DNA of 7,514 nucleotides, taken from Acidobacteriota bacterium (lineage in GTDB: Bacteria > Acidobacteriota > Terriglobia > Terriglobales > SCQP01). The translations under genes and the position numbers were made by a program. The notes under the pieces are model-generated. The model did not search any database, was not told the origin of the DNA, and was given only the letters and a program-made list of their open reading frames with translations. The stretch spans positions 1 through 7,514 of the forward strand of contig JAKAOE010000085.1 of the NCBI GenBank assembly GCA_021823305.1, read 5' to 3'. Shown piece after piece: positions 1 to 6,122 of this stretch. Numbering within the stretch: position 1 is the first letter of the stretch; each line of letters opens with the position of its first letter.

Positions 1-856
1 GCGTGCCCGCGGGCGCCTGGCGCAGCTGGCGGATGATGAAGTCGGTTGAGCCCACCAGGTCGGCCTTGGCGACCACCTCGTGGCAGCACTCGGGATGCAC
101 CAGGATGCGGATGCGCGGGTCGCGCGCGCGCCATTGATCCACCTGCTCGGGGCGGAAACGCTGGTGCACCGAGCAGTGGCCCTTCCAGAGCAGCACGCGC
201 GCCTGGGCCAGCGCGGACGCGCTGTTGCCGCCGAGGGGCTGGCGCGGGTCCCAGACCAGCATGTCGTCCAGGCGGAGGCCCAGCTTGGCGCCGGTGTTGC
301 GGCCGAGATGCTGGTCGGGCAGGAAGAGGATTTTGGGCCGTTGCGTGAAGCCCCAGCGGAAGGCCGCGGGCGCGTTGGAGGAGGTGCAGACGGCGCCGTC
401 CTCGCGCCCACAGAAGGCCTTGATGGCGGCGGTGGAGTTCATGTAGGTGATGGGCAGGAACTGCTCGGCCAAGCCGAGCTCCTGCAACTGCTCCCAGGCT
501 TCCTCGACCTGCGAGAACTCGGCCATGTCGGCCATGGAGCAGCCGGCGTTGAGGTCGGGGAGGATCACCTGCTGGTGGGGGGCGCGCAGGATGTCGGCGC
601 TTTCGGCCATGAAGTGCACGCCGCAGAAGACGATGAACTCGGCCTCGGGATGCTCGACGGAGCGCTGCGCCAGGCGGAGCGAGTCGCCGTGGTAGTCGGC
701 GAACTTGATGACCTCGTCGCGCTGGTAGTGATGGCCGAGGATGAGCACGCGCTCGCCCAAGCGCGCGCGCAACTCCGTCAGCCGGCCGTCGAGGGCATGG
801 TCGGGGTAACGGAGATAATTCTCCAGGTCACACGCGGATGCCGCCAGCATGGGCAT
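1..856 (-). CDS. nadA: Quinolinate synthase NadA, C-terminus cut by window edge
   Basis: NadA is a cytoplasmic [4Fe-4S] enzyme that condenses iminoaspartate with dihydroxyacetone phosphate to quinolinate, the second step of de novo NAD synthesis from aspartate. The 285 visible residues carry the family hallmarks: GHHYQRDEV (41-49), FCGVHFMAESADIL (77-90), DLNAGCSMADM (101-111), YMNSTAAIKAFCG (138-150), CTSSNA (157-162), LPDQHLGRNTG (179-189) and VHPECC (253-258). Cys78, Cys157 and Cys257 match the three cluster-ligand positions of the family, so the enzyme appears intact as far as seen. The usual length is about 300-370 residues, so only a short C-terminal end is missing. ATG at 856 is the first in-frame ATG after an upstream stop; a second ATG two codons later (850) is possible. 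No Shine-Dalgarno sequence is visible. It is the last gene seen of a minus-strand run, 37 bases after the permease. nadB and nadC are not in view. Confidence 0.96.
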   Translation of the reverse strand, partial: MPMLAASACDLENYLRYPDHALDGRLTELRARLGERVLILGHHYQRDEVIKFADYHGDSLRLAQRSVEHPEAEFIVFCGVHFMAESADILRAPHQQVILPDLNAGCSMADMAEFSQVEEAWEQLQELGLAEQFLPITYMNSTAAIKAFCGREDGAVCTSSNAPAAFRWGFTQRPKILFLPDQHLGRNTGAKLGLRLDDMLVWDPRQPLGGNSASALAQARVLLWKGHCSVHQRFRPEQVDQWRARDPRIRILVHPECCHEVVAKADLVGSTDFIIRQLRQAPAGT

Positions 857-867
857 TCTTACGTTAG

Positions 868-897
868 TTTATACGAGCCGGGCGGGGAGGGGGTCAG
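868..897 (-). promoter_or_regulatory. Candidate promoter of nadA
   Basis: On the minus strand CTGACC (897-892) is followed by 18 bases and TATAAA (873-868), a reasonable sigma-70 pair. The -35 overlaps the stop codon of the permease gene. Transcription would begin roughly 5-7 bases before the nadA ATG, giving an almost leaderless message, which fits the lack of a ribosome binding site. It would let nadA be expressed apart from the upstream genes. This is read by eye from consensus only. Confidence 0.4.
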
Positions 898-2351
898 GCG
901 GCGGGGGTTGCGGCGGTCTCCAGCGGGCCGCGTTTGTTTTTGCGCCAGTAGAGGATGAGGCCGGTGAGGATTAGGGCGGCGCAGATGACGATCAGTTTTA
1001 TTTCGAAGACGACGGGGGAGCCTTGCAGGTCGCCGGGGGGGATGAGCGAGACGACGATCGCCAGGATGGTGATGGCCAGGCCGAGGAGGCCGCAGACCCA
1101 GACGCCGAGCTGGCCGAAGGGGATGAGGGCGTGGCCGGGGCGGCCGCGGTCGGGGCGGTGGCGGAGCTTGAGCACGGCGAGGAACATGTAGATGAAGGCG
1201 ATGAAGTACATCACGTCGGTGGCGTCCACCAGGAGCTGGTAGGCGCTGGCGGCGTTGGCGCCGCCGATCTGGCTGACGATGAGCAGCAGCGCGGCGGCGC
1301 CGCCCTGCACCAGCATCGCCACCCAGGGGGTTTTCCACTTGGGATGGATCTTGCCGAAGGCCTTGGGGAGGTAGCGGTCGAGGCCGGCGGCGAAGGGGAC
1401 GCGCGCCACGCCGGCGACGGTGGTGCCCACGCCGCCGACGTTACCCACCGCCAGGATCATGGCGGCGATGATCGCGATCCAGACCAGGCCGAACTGGCCG
1501 GCGGCGGAGGTCAGCGCCTGGATGGCGCCGGCGCGCAGGTCCACCTGGCCGGGGTGCAGGATCGCCAGCGTGCCCATCGTGCCCAGGATGTAGATCGCCG
1601 CGATGGCGACCGCGGCGCCCAGGATGCCGTGCTTGAGCGTGCGCTGCGGATCGCGCACCTCCTCGCTCATGAAGCAGACCACTTCGAGGCCGCTGAAGGC
1701 GAAGGCGATCTGCGACCAGTAGTTGATCGTGCCCCAGTTCACCGCAAGCCCCATGGTGGCGGGGCTGAAGTGCGTGGCCGAGCCGAAGTGCACCGCGAAC
1801 CAGGCGCCGAACAGCACCAGCAGCGCCAGCGGCAGGTAGGTGCCGATGGCGCCGGCGTTCTCCAGCCACTTGCCGATCTTCACGCCCACGAGGTTGAGCC
1901 AGATCGCCAGCGCCAGGATCAGCAGCGAGCCGGCCATGACGAAGCCCTTGTTGAGCGCCAGGGGCGCGAAGCGCGCGCCGCCCATGTAGACCGACATGGC
2001 GACGCTGGCGTTGAGCAGGGCGGGGAAGTAGACGATGGTGTAGGTCCAGTAGGCCCAGCCGCTGACGAAGCCGTGGAAGGGGCCGAAGGCCTCGTGGGTC
2101 CAGGAGTAGATGCCGCCGACGTGGGGGTAACGCGTCACCAGTTCGGTGATCACCAAGGCGGAGGGGAGAAAGAAGAGCAGCGCGGCGGTGGCCCACAGGC
2201 TGATCGAACTCGGGCCGGTGTGCGCCGCGGCCGCCACCCAGCGCGGGCCGACGACGGCGGCGATGTTGAACAGCATTACATCCCACAGGCCCATGGCGCG
2301 CACCAGGCCGTGGGGGCGGCTGTCGGAGGGAGTGCCAGTTGCCGGCTGCAT
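894..2351 (-). CDS. APC-superfamily amino acid permease
   Basis: A 485-residue integral inner-membrane transporter of the amino acid-polyamine-organocation superfamily, which moves amino acids by proton symport or by exchange. About 12 hydrophobic segments are readable. Segment 1 (about 22-42, MLFNIAAVVG) holds the usual helix break. YPHVGGIYSW (75-84) is the typical loop after segment 2. FAFSGLEVVCF (217-227) followed by SEEVRDPQRTLKHGI (229-243) is the classic segment-6 substrate site and loop. VARVPFAAGLDRYLPKAFGK (315-334) is the conserved loop after segment 8. Length is normal for the family. I chose ATG 2351; a TTG three codons upstream (2360) is also open. No Shine-Dalgarno sequence is visible. 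The substrate cannot be read from the sequence. Aspartate or glutamate uptake would suit the downstream nadA gene but is only a guess. The gene starts 25 bases after the lipid kinase stop. Confidence 0.92.
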   Translation of the reverse strand: MQPATGTPSDSRPHGLVRAMGLWDVMLFNIAAVVGPRWVAAAAHTGPSSISLWATAALLFFLPSALVITELVTRYPHVGGIYSWTHEAFGPFHGFVSGWAYWTYTIVYFPALLNASVAMSVYMGGARFAPLALNKGFVMAGSLLILALAIWLNLVGVKIGKWLENAGAIGTYLPLALLVLFGAWFAVHFGSATHFSPATMGLAVNWGTINYWSQIAFAFSGLEVVCFMSEEVRDPQRTLKHGILGAAVAIAAIYILGTMGTLAILHPGQVDLRAGAIQALTSAAGQFGLVWIAIIAAMILAVGNVGGVGTTVAGVARVPFAAGLDRYLPKAFGKIHPKWKTPWVAMLVQGGAAALLLIVSQIGGANAASAYQLLVDATDVMYFIAFIYMFLAVLKLRHRPDRGRPGHALIPFGQLGVWVCGLLGLAITILAIVVSLIPPGDLQGSPVVFEIKLIVICAALILTGLILYWRKNKRGPLETAATPAA

Positions 2352-2376
2352 TTCAGGCAAGAATACAGCGGCGGCG

Positions 2377-3279
2377 TCAGGCCAGGACCTGGAGTTTTTG
2401 CGGGCTCAGGCGCAGGCGGGCGGGGGAGAGGCCGGCGGGCTCGCCGTCCACTTCGAGCGGGATGCCGGGGGTGGTGATCGCCACCTCGGGGCGGGGCAGC
2501 CGCTCGACGCCGGGGGCGTGGACCAGGCCGAGGCTGACCAGCGCCAGGCCCTGCAGCGGCAGCAGCCGGGGGGCGCCGCGGAGGAGGAGCGTCAGGGCGC
2601 CGTCGGGAGCGGGGCGGCCGAGGCGCAGGCGCCCCCCGTAGAAGCGGGTCAGAGCGAGCATCACGCCGTCGGCGGTGGTGGGGCTGCCGCCGGCGGTGAG
2701 TTGCATCGGGGCGGGGAAGTAGCGCCGCCAGAGGGTCGCGGCGGCGGCGGCGAAGGCGAGCTTGCCCCACTTTTTCTTGGTCTCGCCGCGCACGCTGTGC
2801 ACGATGGCGGCGTCGTAGCCGGCGCTGCCGATGGAGAGAAAATAGCGGCGCTCGCCGGCGGCGTTTTCCAGCTCGCCCAGCGGGAGCGCGCGCGGCTGGG
2901 CGCGCAGCAGCCAGCGCGCGGCGCGGCGCGGGCGGTTGGGACAGCCGAGGGTGCAGGCGAAGGTGTTAGCCGTGCCCCAGGGCGGCGCCACGGCAAGGAG
3001 GGGTGGCTGCGCGCCGGCGAGCTGCGTTTCCACCAGCGCCTGCGCGATCTGCTGCAGCGTGCCGTCGCCGCCGCAGCCGATCACGACGTCGCATCCGCGC
3101 TCCGCGGCCGCGCGTGTCTTGCGTCCGGCGTCGCCTTTGGCAGCGGTGGGCTCGATGGCGACGGTCCAACCGCCAGCCTGCAGCTCCGCCGCCAGCGAGC
3201 GGACCTGGCGCGCCCGCCGCTGCGGTTGTCGTCCCGCCGCCGGATTAAAGAGAATCAGCGCCTGGCGGCGCGCAGCCAT
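2377..3279 (-). CDS. Diacylglycerol kinase / sphingosine kinase-like lipid kinase (DAGK_cat)
   Basis: A 300-residue soluble or membrane-peripheral protein of the DAGK_cat (YegS/BmrU/LCB5) family, enzymes that phosphorylate diacylglycerol or related lipids with ATP. The order is typical. ALILFNPAAG (7-16) is the N-terminal strand and loop. CGGDGT (69-74) is the nucleotide-binding signature. PPWGTANTFA (99-108) corresponds to the family's P-x-GT-x-N-x-(F/L)-A motif, with Thr where Asp is common after Asn. IGSAGYDAAIV (150-160) follows, then a C-terminal beta domain ending with IPLEVDGEPAG (273-283). Length matches the family. ATG 3279 is preferred because the protein starts directly on the first strand and lies 8 bases after the upstream stop; its ribosome binding site is poor, so translational coupling is likely. 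The true substrate (diacylglycerol, phosphatidylglycerol, sphingoid base or undecaprenol-like lipid) is unknown. Confidence 0.93.
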   Translation of the reverse strand: MAARRQALILFNPAAGRQPQRRARQVRSLAAELQAGGWTVAIEPTAAKGDAGRKTRAAAERGCDVVIGCGGDGTLQQIAQALVETQLAGAQPPLLAVAPPWGTANTFACTLGCPNRPRRAARWLLRAQPRALPLGELENAAGERRYFLSIGSAGYDAAIVHSVRGETKKKWGKLAFAAAAATLWRRYFPAPMQLTAGGSPTTADGVMLALTRFYGGRLRLGRPAPDGALTLLLRGAPRLLPLQGLALVSLGLVHAPGVERLPRPEVAITTPGIPLEVDGEPAGLSPARLRLSPQKLQVLA

Positions 3280-3287
3280 TCGAGGGC

Positions 3288-3803
3288 TTAGGCCGCGCTG
3301 TGCGCGAGTTGCCGCTGCTGGATCAAGGCGTAGAGACCGAAGAAGGCGCCGACGTAGAGCAGGTCGCCGAGCGCGGCGTTGCGGAAGAAGGGCAGCGCCA
3401 GGGTGAAGCAGGACGCCAAGCCGCTCCAGGTGCGGGGATAGAGGCCGCCGGCGATCCAGACGCCGAAGTTGCTGATCAGGAAAAACAGCGTCGAGCTGGC
3501 CACGGTGGTGCCCGCCAGCCGGCCGAGGCCGAGCTTTTTGCCGCGCAGTGCGAGCAGCGCCAGGCCCAGCACCACCAGCCACGCCGCCCAGGTGAAGTAT
3601 TGGTCGAGGCCGCCGGGGGCGTGGTAGACCCAGAGGTTGAGGGCGAAGTCGCTGGCCATCAGCGCCGCGATGGGCACCCAGAGGTACTTCGGCTTCATGT
3701 GACTGGCCGCCAGCAGCAGCATGGCGACAACCGGCGTGAAGTTCCAAACGTGCGGCAGGAACCGCATCGCCACCGCGGCCACTACAAAAGCCAGAATCAG
3801 CAT
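3288..3803 (-). CDS. DUF6580-like small integral membrane protein
   Basis: A 171-residue, very hydrophobic protein with about five membrane segments. I recognise the pattern of the DUF6580 family (putative transport proteins resembling substrate-binding components of ECF transporters). Supporting motifs are WNFTPVVAM (20-28), the small-residue helix ending in Ser-Asp (ALMASD, 47-52), LISNFGVWIAGGLYP (109-123) and LPFFRNAALGDLLY (137-150). Function and substrate are unknown. ATG 3803 is chosen because AAGGGG (3819-3814) lies 10 bases upstream and a promoter is correctly placed for it. A GTG at 3830 would add nine residues but would sit only about 11 bases from the predicted transcript start and has no ribosome binding site. 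It is the first gene of the leftward run, 8 bases before the lipid kinase. No ECF ATPase or T-component gene is visible nearby. Confidence 0.85.
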   Translation of the reverse strand: MLILAFVVAAVAMRFLPHVWNFTPVVAMLLLAASHMKPKYLWVPIAALMASDFALNLWVYHAPGGLDQYFTWAAWLVVLGLALLALRGKKLGLGRLAGTTVASSTLFFLISNFGVWIAGGLYPRTWSGLASCFTLALPFFRNAALGDLLYVGAFFGLYALIQQRQLAHSAA

Positions 3804-3844
3804 TGCGTCATATCCCCTTGCGGCGAGCACTACGTGCTTCGCGG

Positions 3845-3871
3845 ATCAGGATATCGCGCTTTTTACCTGAT
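3845..3871. promoter_or_regulatory. Inverted repeat overlapping the promoter, candidate operator
   Basis: ATCAGG (3845-3850) and CCTGAT (3866-3871) are perfect 6-base inverted arms separated by 15 bases. One arm covers most of the -10 and the other touches the -35 of the leftward promoter. The centre-to-centre distance is 21 bases, two helical turns, as expected for a dimeric regulator. No regulator gene is present in the window to pair with it. A second small palindrome, AGCACTACGTGCT (3826-3838), lies just downstream at the predicted 5' end of the transcript. Confidence 0.3.
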
Positions 3872-3876
3872 GCCAA
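3848..3876 (-). promoter_or_regulatory. Sigma-70-type promoter for the leftward gene run
   Basis: On the minus strand TTGGCA (3876-3871; 5 of 6 to consensus) is followed by exactly 17 bases and TATCCT (3853-3848; 4 of 6). The spacer has an A-rich stretch. Transcription would start near 3841, giving a 5' leader of about 38 bases before ATG 3803 that includes its AAGGGG ribosome binding site. This is the best promoter match in the window and probably drives the DUF6580-like gene, the lipid kinase and the permease, perhaps also nadA. Confidence 0.6.
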
Positions 3877-4007
3877 GCCGGATTTCCGTGGCGTGGCGGC
3901 CGGGCGGGCGCGGCTGGGCCTTGGTTTTGCTGGCCTTTTCCGGCCGCGGCGGTTTGGCCCTCGGCGTGTAGGGAGAAGGGCGGACCGGCAATATCTGGAG
4001 GCTCATC
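3877..4007. other. Intergenic leader of the OmpA-like gene
   Basis: Non-coding stretch between the leftward promoter and the plus-strand OmpA-like gene. It is GC-rich with several runs of GGCC and CGG. I cannot find a convincing plus-strand -35/-10 pair. The one clear signal is GGAGG (3997-4001), a strong Shine-Dalgarno sequence 6 bases before ATG 4008. Confidence 0.5.
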
Positions 4008-5045
4008 ATGCGCACCCAATCTACTATTGACTGGCGCGGGCCCCAGCGCGGCTACGCCGCGCGTCCCGCTTGTGCTCACGCCGGGCCGGGGCCCCAGAGG
4101 CCCCAACCCGGCGCTGCGCCTCGCCGGGGCCGCGCCTCCTTGCTTCCCGGAGGCGGGCTCGCTGCGACGCTCGCCCCCTTGGGAATTTCTCGGCCTTTCC
4201 GCGCCCGCTTTGCCCGCGGGCAAAAGGCGCGGCCCCCGCGATTTGCCTGGATCGCCGCCGCTGCGTTTGCCGCCGCACTTTGCCTGCCGGCCGCGGCGCA
4301 AGCGGCGGGACAGGGCAGTTCGGGCTCGTCCACGGCGGCCACCACGCAGGCGCAGCCGCACGCGCCGCTGAAGGAGAACCTGCACCAGGGCTTCTGGGGC
4401 CGGTTGAATCCCTTCGCGCGCAAGAAGTACGTGCAGAATCAGCTTTCGCCGATTCGCGACCGGGTCAACGAGCTCGACGGGCTGACGGCCGACAACGCCA
4501 ACGCCGTGGCCAAGGTGGACGCGCGCAACAAGGCCGAACTGGCCGCCGCGGCCGATCGCGCACGCCAGGCGAACGCCACCGCCGACGCCGCGCAACAGCA
4601 GGTGCAGCAGGAGGCGCAGCAGGCGTCGCAGCTTAGCGGGCAGGTGGCCAGCGCCAACACGCGGCTGGAGGGGGTGGACCAGTATCGGGTGGCGCAGCGC
4701 GCGGAACTGCACTTCCGTCCCGGGCCGGCGCGGCTGAACGCCGACACGCAGCAGCAGCTCGACACCTTCTTTGAAGGCCTGGCGGCGCAGAAGGGGTACG
4801 TGGTGGAGGTCACCGCCTACTCCAGCCGGCGCGGGGCGGCCGGCATTGCGCAGAGCCAGCAACTGGCGGACGCGGTGGTGCGCCACCTGGTGCTGGAGAA
4901 CAACATTCCGCTCTATCGCATTTACACCATGGGCATGGGCGACATGCGGCCGGCGGCGGCCGAGGCGACCGCGGCCGGGCCGGTGCGCCGCACCGCGGGC
5001 GGCACGGTGGAGATCAAGATCCTGCGGAATTCGCTTTCGCAGTAA
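4008..5045 (+). CDS. OmpA-domain cell-envelope protein with unusual N-terminal extension
   Basis: A 345-residue exported protein. ATG 4008 is firmly supported by GGAGG 6 bases upstream. Residues 10-80 are an Arg-, Pro-, Gly- and Ala-rich stretch with no acidic residue, encoded by a hairpin-rich block (see separate entry). Next comes a hydrophobic core (IAAAAFAAALCLPAAAQA, 82-99) ending in a signal peptidase I-like site after residue 99. The mature part has a Ser/Thr/Gln/Ala-rich linker, a GFWGRLNPFARKKYV segment (about 128-142), a probable coiled coil (about 145-224; IRDRVNELDGLTA then Ala/Gln-rich heptads) and an OmpA-like C-terminal domain (about 226-341; RIYTMGMGDMRPA at 304-316). Such domains normally bind peptidoglycan. 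Here the Asp and Arg that contact diaminopimelate appear as Ser273 and Leu286. Its likely place is the periplasm or outer-membrane face, but its role is unknown. It is a single-gene unit, closed by the terminator at 5071. Confidence 0.88.
   Translation: MRTQSTIDWRGPQRGYAARPACAHAGPGPQRPQPGAAPRRGRASLLPGGGLAATLAPLGISRPFRARFARGQKARPPRFAWIAAAAFAAALCLPAAAQAAGQGSSGSSTAATTQAQPHAPLKENLHQGFWGRLNPFARKKYVQNQLSPIRDRVNELDGLTADNANAVAKVDARNKAELAAAADRARQANATADAAQQQVQQEAQQASQLSGQVASANTRLEGVDQYRVAQRAELHFRPGPARLNADTQQQLDTFFEGLAAQKGYVVEVTAYSSRRGAAGIAQSQQLADAVVRHLVLENNIPLYRIYTMGMGDMRPAAAEATAAGPVRRTAGGTVEIKILRNSLSQ
4035..4250. repeat. Structured hairpin-rich block inserted in frame in the OmpA-like gene
   Basis: The block is a string of inverted repeats. 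GCGCGGC-TAC-GCCGCGC occupies 4046-4062. A 33-base hairpin at 4080-4112 has arms GCCGGG/CCCGGC and GGGGCC/GGCCCC. CGCCTCC/GGAGGCG pair at 4133-4139 and 4149-4155. CCGCGCC/GGCGCGG (4199-4205, 4226-4232) enclose a perfect 16-base palindrome TTTGCCCGCGGGCAAA (4209-4224). The ends CGCGGGCCCC (4035-4044) and GGCCCCCGCG (4231-4240) are imperfect inverted copies (8 of 10). The flanks ATTGACTGG (4026-4034) and ATTTGCCTGG (4241-4250) are near-direct repeats, possibly a decayed target duplication. The block is 216 bases (72 codons), and removing it joins Trp9 directly to the signal-peptide core. No protein-coding mobile gene lies inside, so a non-autonomous or REP/MITE-like element is the best reading. 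Confidence 0.6.
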
Positions 5046-5070
5046 GAGGGGTCCCTTCTGGTTGAGCACT

Positions 5071-5106
5071 CGGCGCAGGCGCCTCGGGCGTCTGCGCCGT
5101 TTTTTT
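5071..5106 (+). terminator. Intrinsic terminator of the OmpA-like gene
   Basis: Arms 5071-5083 (CGGCGCAGGCGCC) and 5087-5099 (GGCGTCTGCGCCG) form a 13-base-pair stem with one G-U pair and a three-base TCG loop, followed by seven T residues (5100-5106). It lies 26 bases after the stop codon at 5045. The T run is only on the plus strand, so it ends the OmpA-like transcript. It offers no T tract to the opposing radical SAM gene, whose stop is 2 bases away at 5108. Confidence 0.93.
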
Positions 5107-5107
5107 G

Positions 5108-6073
5108 TCAGTGCGGGAGGCGGCGTTCGCCGATGGCGTGCGAGATCTCGAACAACGCGCCGGCGCGGAGGCCGCCGGGGAGGCGGTGGTCGGCCATGGC
5201 GGCCATGCCCACCGAGGCGAGGCAGCCGCAGCGGGAGCAGTCGGGGTCGCCGCCGAACTGGCAGGGGGTGACGCGAGTGGCCAGGTCGGAGGAGACGACG
5301 TGCGAGACGCGGGCGAAAACGCACTTTGCGGGCGAGGCGGGGGGATGGCGGAAGGCCTCGATCGCGCCACGCCTCATGTCGAGCCGCGGGTAGCGCTCGC
5401 GCAGGCGGAGCAGCTCGCGCACCGCCTGCTCGCGTTGCGCCGGGCTGGGAATCTCGGCATGCGTGGCGCCGCGCTGGGGCGTGAAGATGCTCATCCAGAC
5501 GCGCCTGGTGTTGGCGTTGGCGGACCAGAAGGCGACGAACTCCTCGAGGTAGCCGTCGCGCTCGAGCATGGGGGCGGTTATCGTGCAATGCACCGTCACC
5601 TGGTGGCCGGCGATGTGGCGGAGGATGCGCTCGTACGTGGCCGGGGCGCGGCGAAGGTCGTGTTCGGCGCGCAGGCCATCGACCGAGACGGCGATATCGA
5701 GGTTGGGGATGCACGCCCAGGGTTCCGGGATGGGGCGAAAGGCGCTGGTGACCAACTGGACGTTGAGGCCGCGGCGGGACAGCTCGGGCAGCAGTTGGTC
5801 GAGCTCGCGCAAGCGCACCAACGGATCGCCGCCGACCAGCGAGACGTGCAGCGGGCGCAGTCGCTCGACCAGATCGAGCACGCCGGCGACCAGCTCGGGC
5901 CCGCTGCGGTCGCCCAGTTGGCGCAGCGTCGTGGCGGTGAGATGCGCGGGATCGTAGGCGTAGCAGCCGGGGCAGTGCAGCGGGCACACGTTGGTCATCT
6001 CCACCGATAGCACCGGCCGCCGGCCGCTGAGGATGCACGCCCACGCGCGCAGGATGGATCGAACCGCGATCAT
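5108..6073 (-). CDS. Radical SAM protein with cysteine-rich C-terminus, function unknown
   Basis: A 321-residue radical S-adenosylmethionine enzyme. C-x3-C-x2-C at Cys30, Cys34 and Cys37 ([13 protein letters not shown]) holds the catalytic [4Fe-4S] cluster. GGDPL (81-85) is the SAM-binding GGE-type motif, with Asp for the usual Glu. LVTSA (107-111) and IAVSVDGL (127-134) are later barrel strands. The C-terminus has Cys251, Cys271, Cys279, Cys282 and Cys284 ([16 protein letters not shown] region), which resembles a SPASM or twitch domain carrying an auxiliary cluster. I associate this architecture with an uncharacterised family common in Acidobacteriota; the substrate is unknown. No precursor-peptide gene is visible beside it. 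ATG 6073 has a good AAAGGAAG ribosome binding site (6086-6079) 5 bases upstream. The gene converges on the OmpA-like gene and diverges from the thiolase. Confidence 0.9.
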   Translation of the reverse strand: MIAVRSILRAWACILSGRRPVLSVEMTNVCPLHCPGCYAYDPAHLTATTLRQLGDRSGPELVAGVLDLVERLRPLHVSLVGGDPLVRLRELDQLLPELSRRGLNVQLVTSAFRPIPEPWACIPNLDIAVSVDGLRAEHDLRRAPATYERILRHIAGHQVTVHCTITAPMLERDGYLEEFVAFWSANANTRRVWMSIFTPQRGATHAEIPSPAQREQAVRELLRLRERYPRLDMRRGAIEAFRHPPASPAKCVFARVSHVVSSDLATRVTPCQFGGDPDCSRCGCLASVGMAAMADHRLPGGLRAGALFEISHAIGERRLPH

Positions 6074-6101
6074 TGCGACTTCCTTTTATTATGCGGGTCA
6101 C

Positions 6102-6120
6102 AGCAGATCGCGAAGCTGCT
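6102..6120. promoter_or_regulatory. Inverted repeat in the divergent intergenic region
   Basis: AGCAG (6102-6106) and CTGCT (6116-6120) are perfect 5-base inverted arms around a partly symmetric centre containing CGCG. The repeat lies just upstream of the -10 used by the thiolase, where the -35 would be, and within the predicted leader or start region of the radical SAM gene. It could be an operator, but arms this short occur by chance. Confidence 0.22.
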
Positions 6121-6122
6121 TG

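Noticed and set aside
80..958. A 292-codon plus-strand open frame opposite nadA
   Set aside because: It is a shadow of nadA, whose cluster cysteines and all family motifs are intact on the minus strand.
1023..2477. A 484-codon plus-strand open frame opposite the permease and the end of the lipid kinase
   Set aside because: The composition is Gly/Ala/Asp/His-rich without any fold or motif, while the minus-strand frame encodes a complete APC permease.
3804..3830. GTG 3830 as start of the DUF6580-like gene
   Set aside because: It has no Shine-Dalgarno sequence and would lie about 11 bases from the predicted transcript start; ATG 3803 has AAGGGG upstream.
3804..3847. A riboswitch in the leader of the DUF6580-like gene
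   Set aside because: The leader is only about 38 bases with one short palindrome and no recognisable B12, thiamine or other aptamer core; it is too small for a known vitamin riboswitch.
3870..3971. A 33-codon plus-strand small ORF with a short hydrophobic stretch before the OmpA-like gene
   Set aside because: It has no ribosome binding site, its start overlaps the -35 of the leftward promoter, and there is no evidence of conservation.
4281..4283. Cys92 of the OmpA-like protein as a lipoprotein cysteine
   Set aside because: The residue before it is Leu, not Gly/Ala/Ser, so there is no proper lipobox. An Ala-x-Ala signal peptidase I site follows at 97-99.
5071..5106. The terminator as a bidirectional one also serving the radical SAM gene
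   Set aside because: On the minus strand the stem is not followed by a T run, only preceded by A residues, so it is a good intrinsic terminator only for plus-strand transcription.
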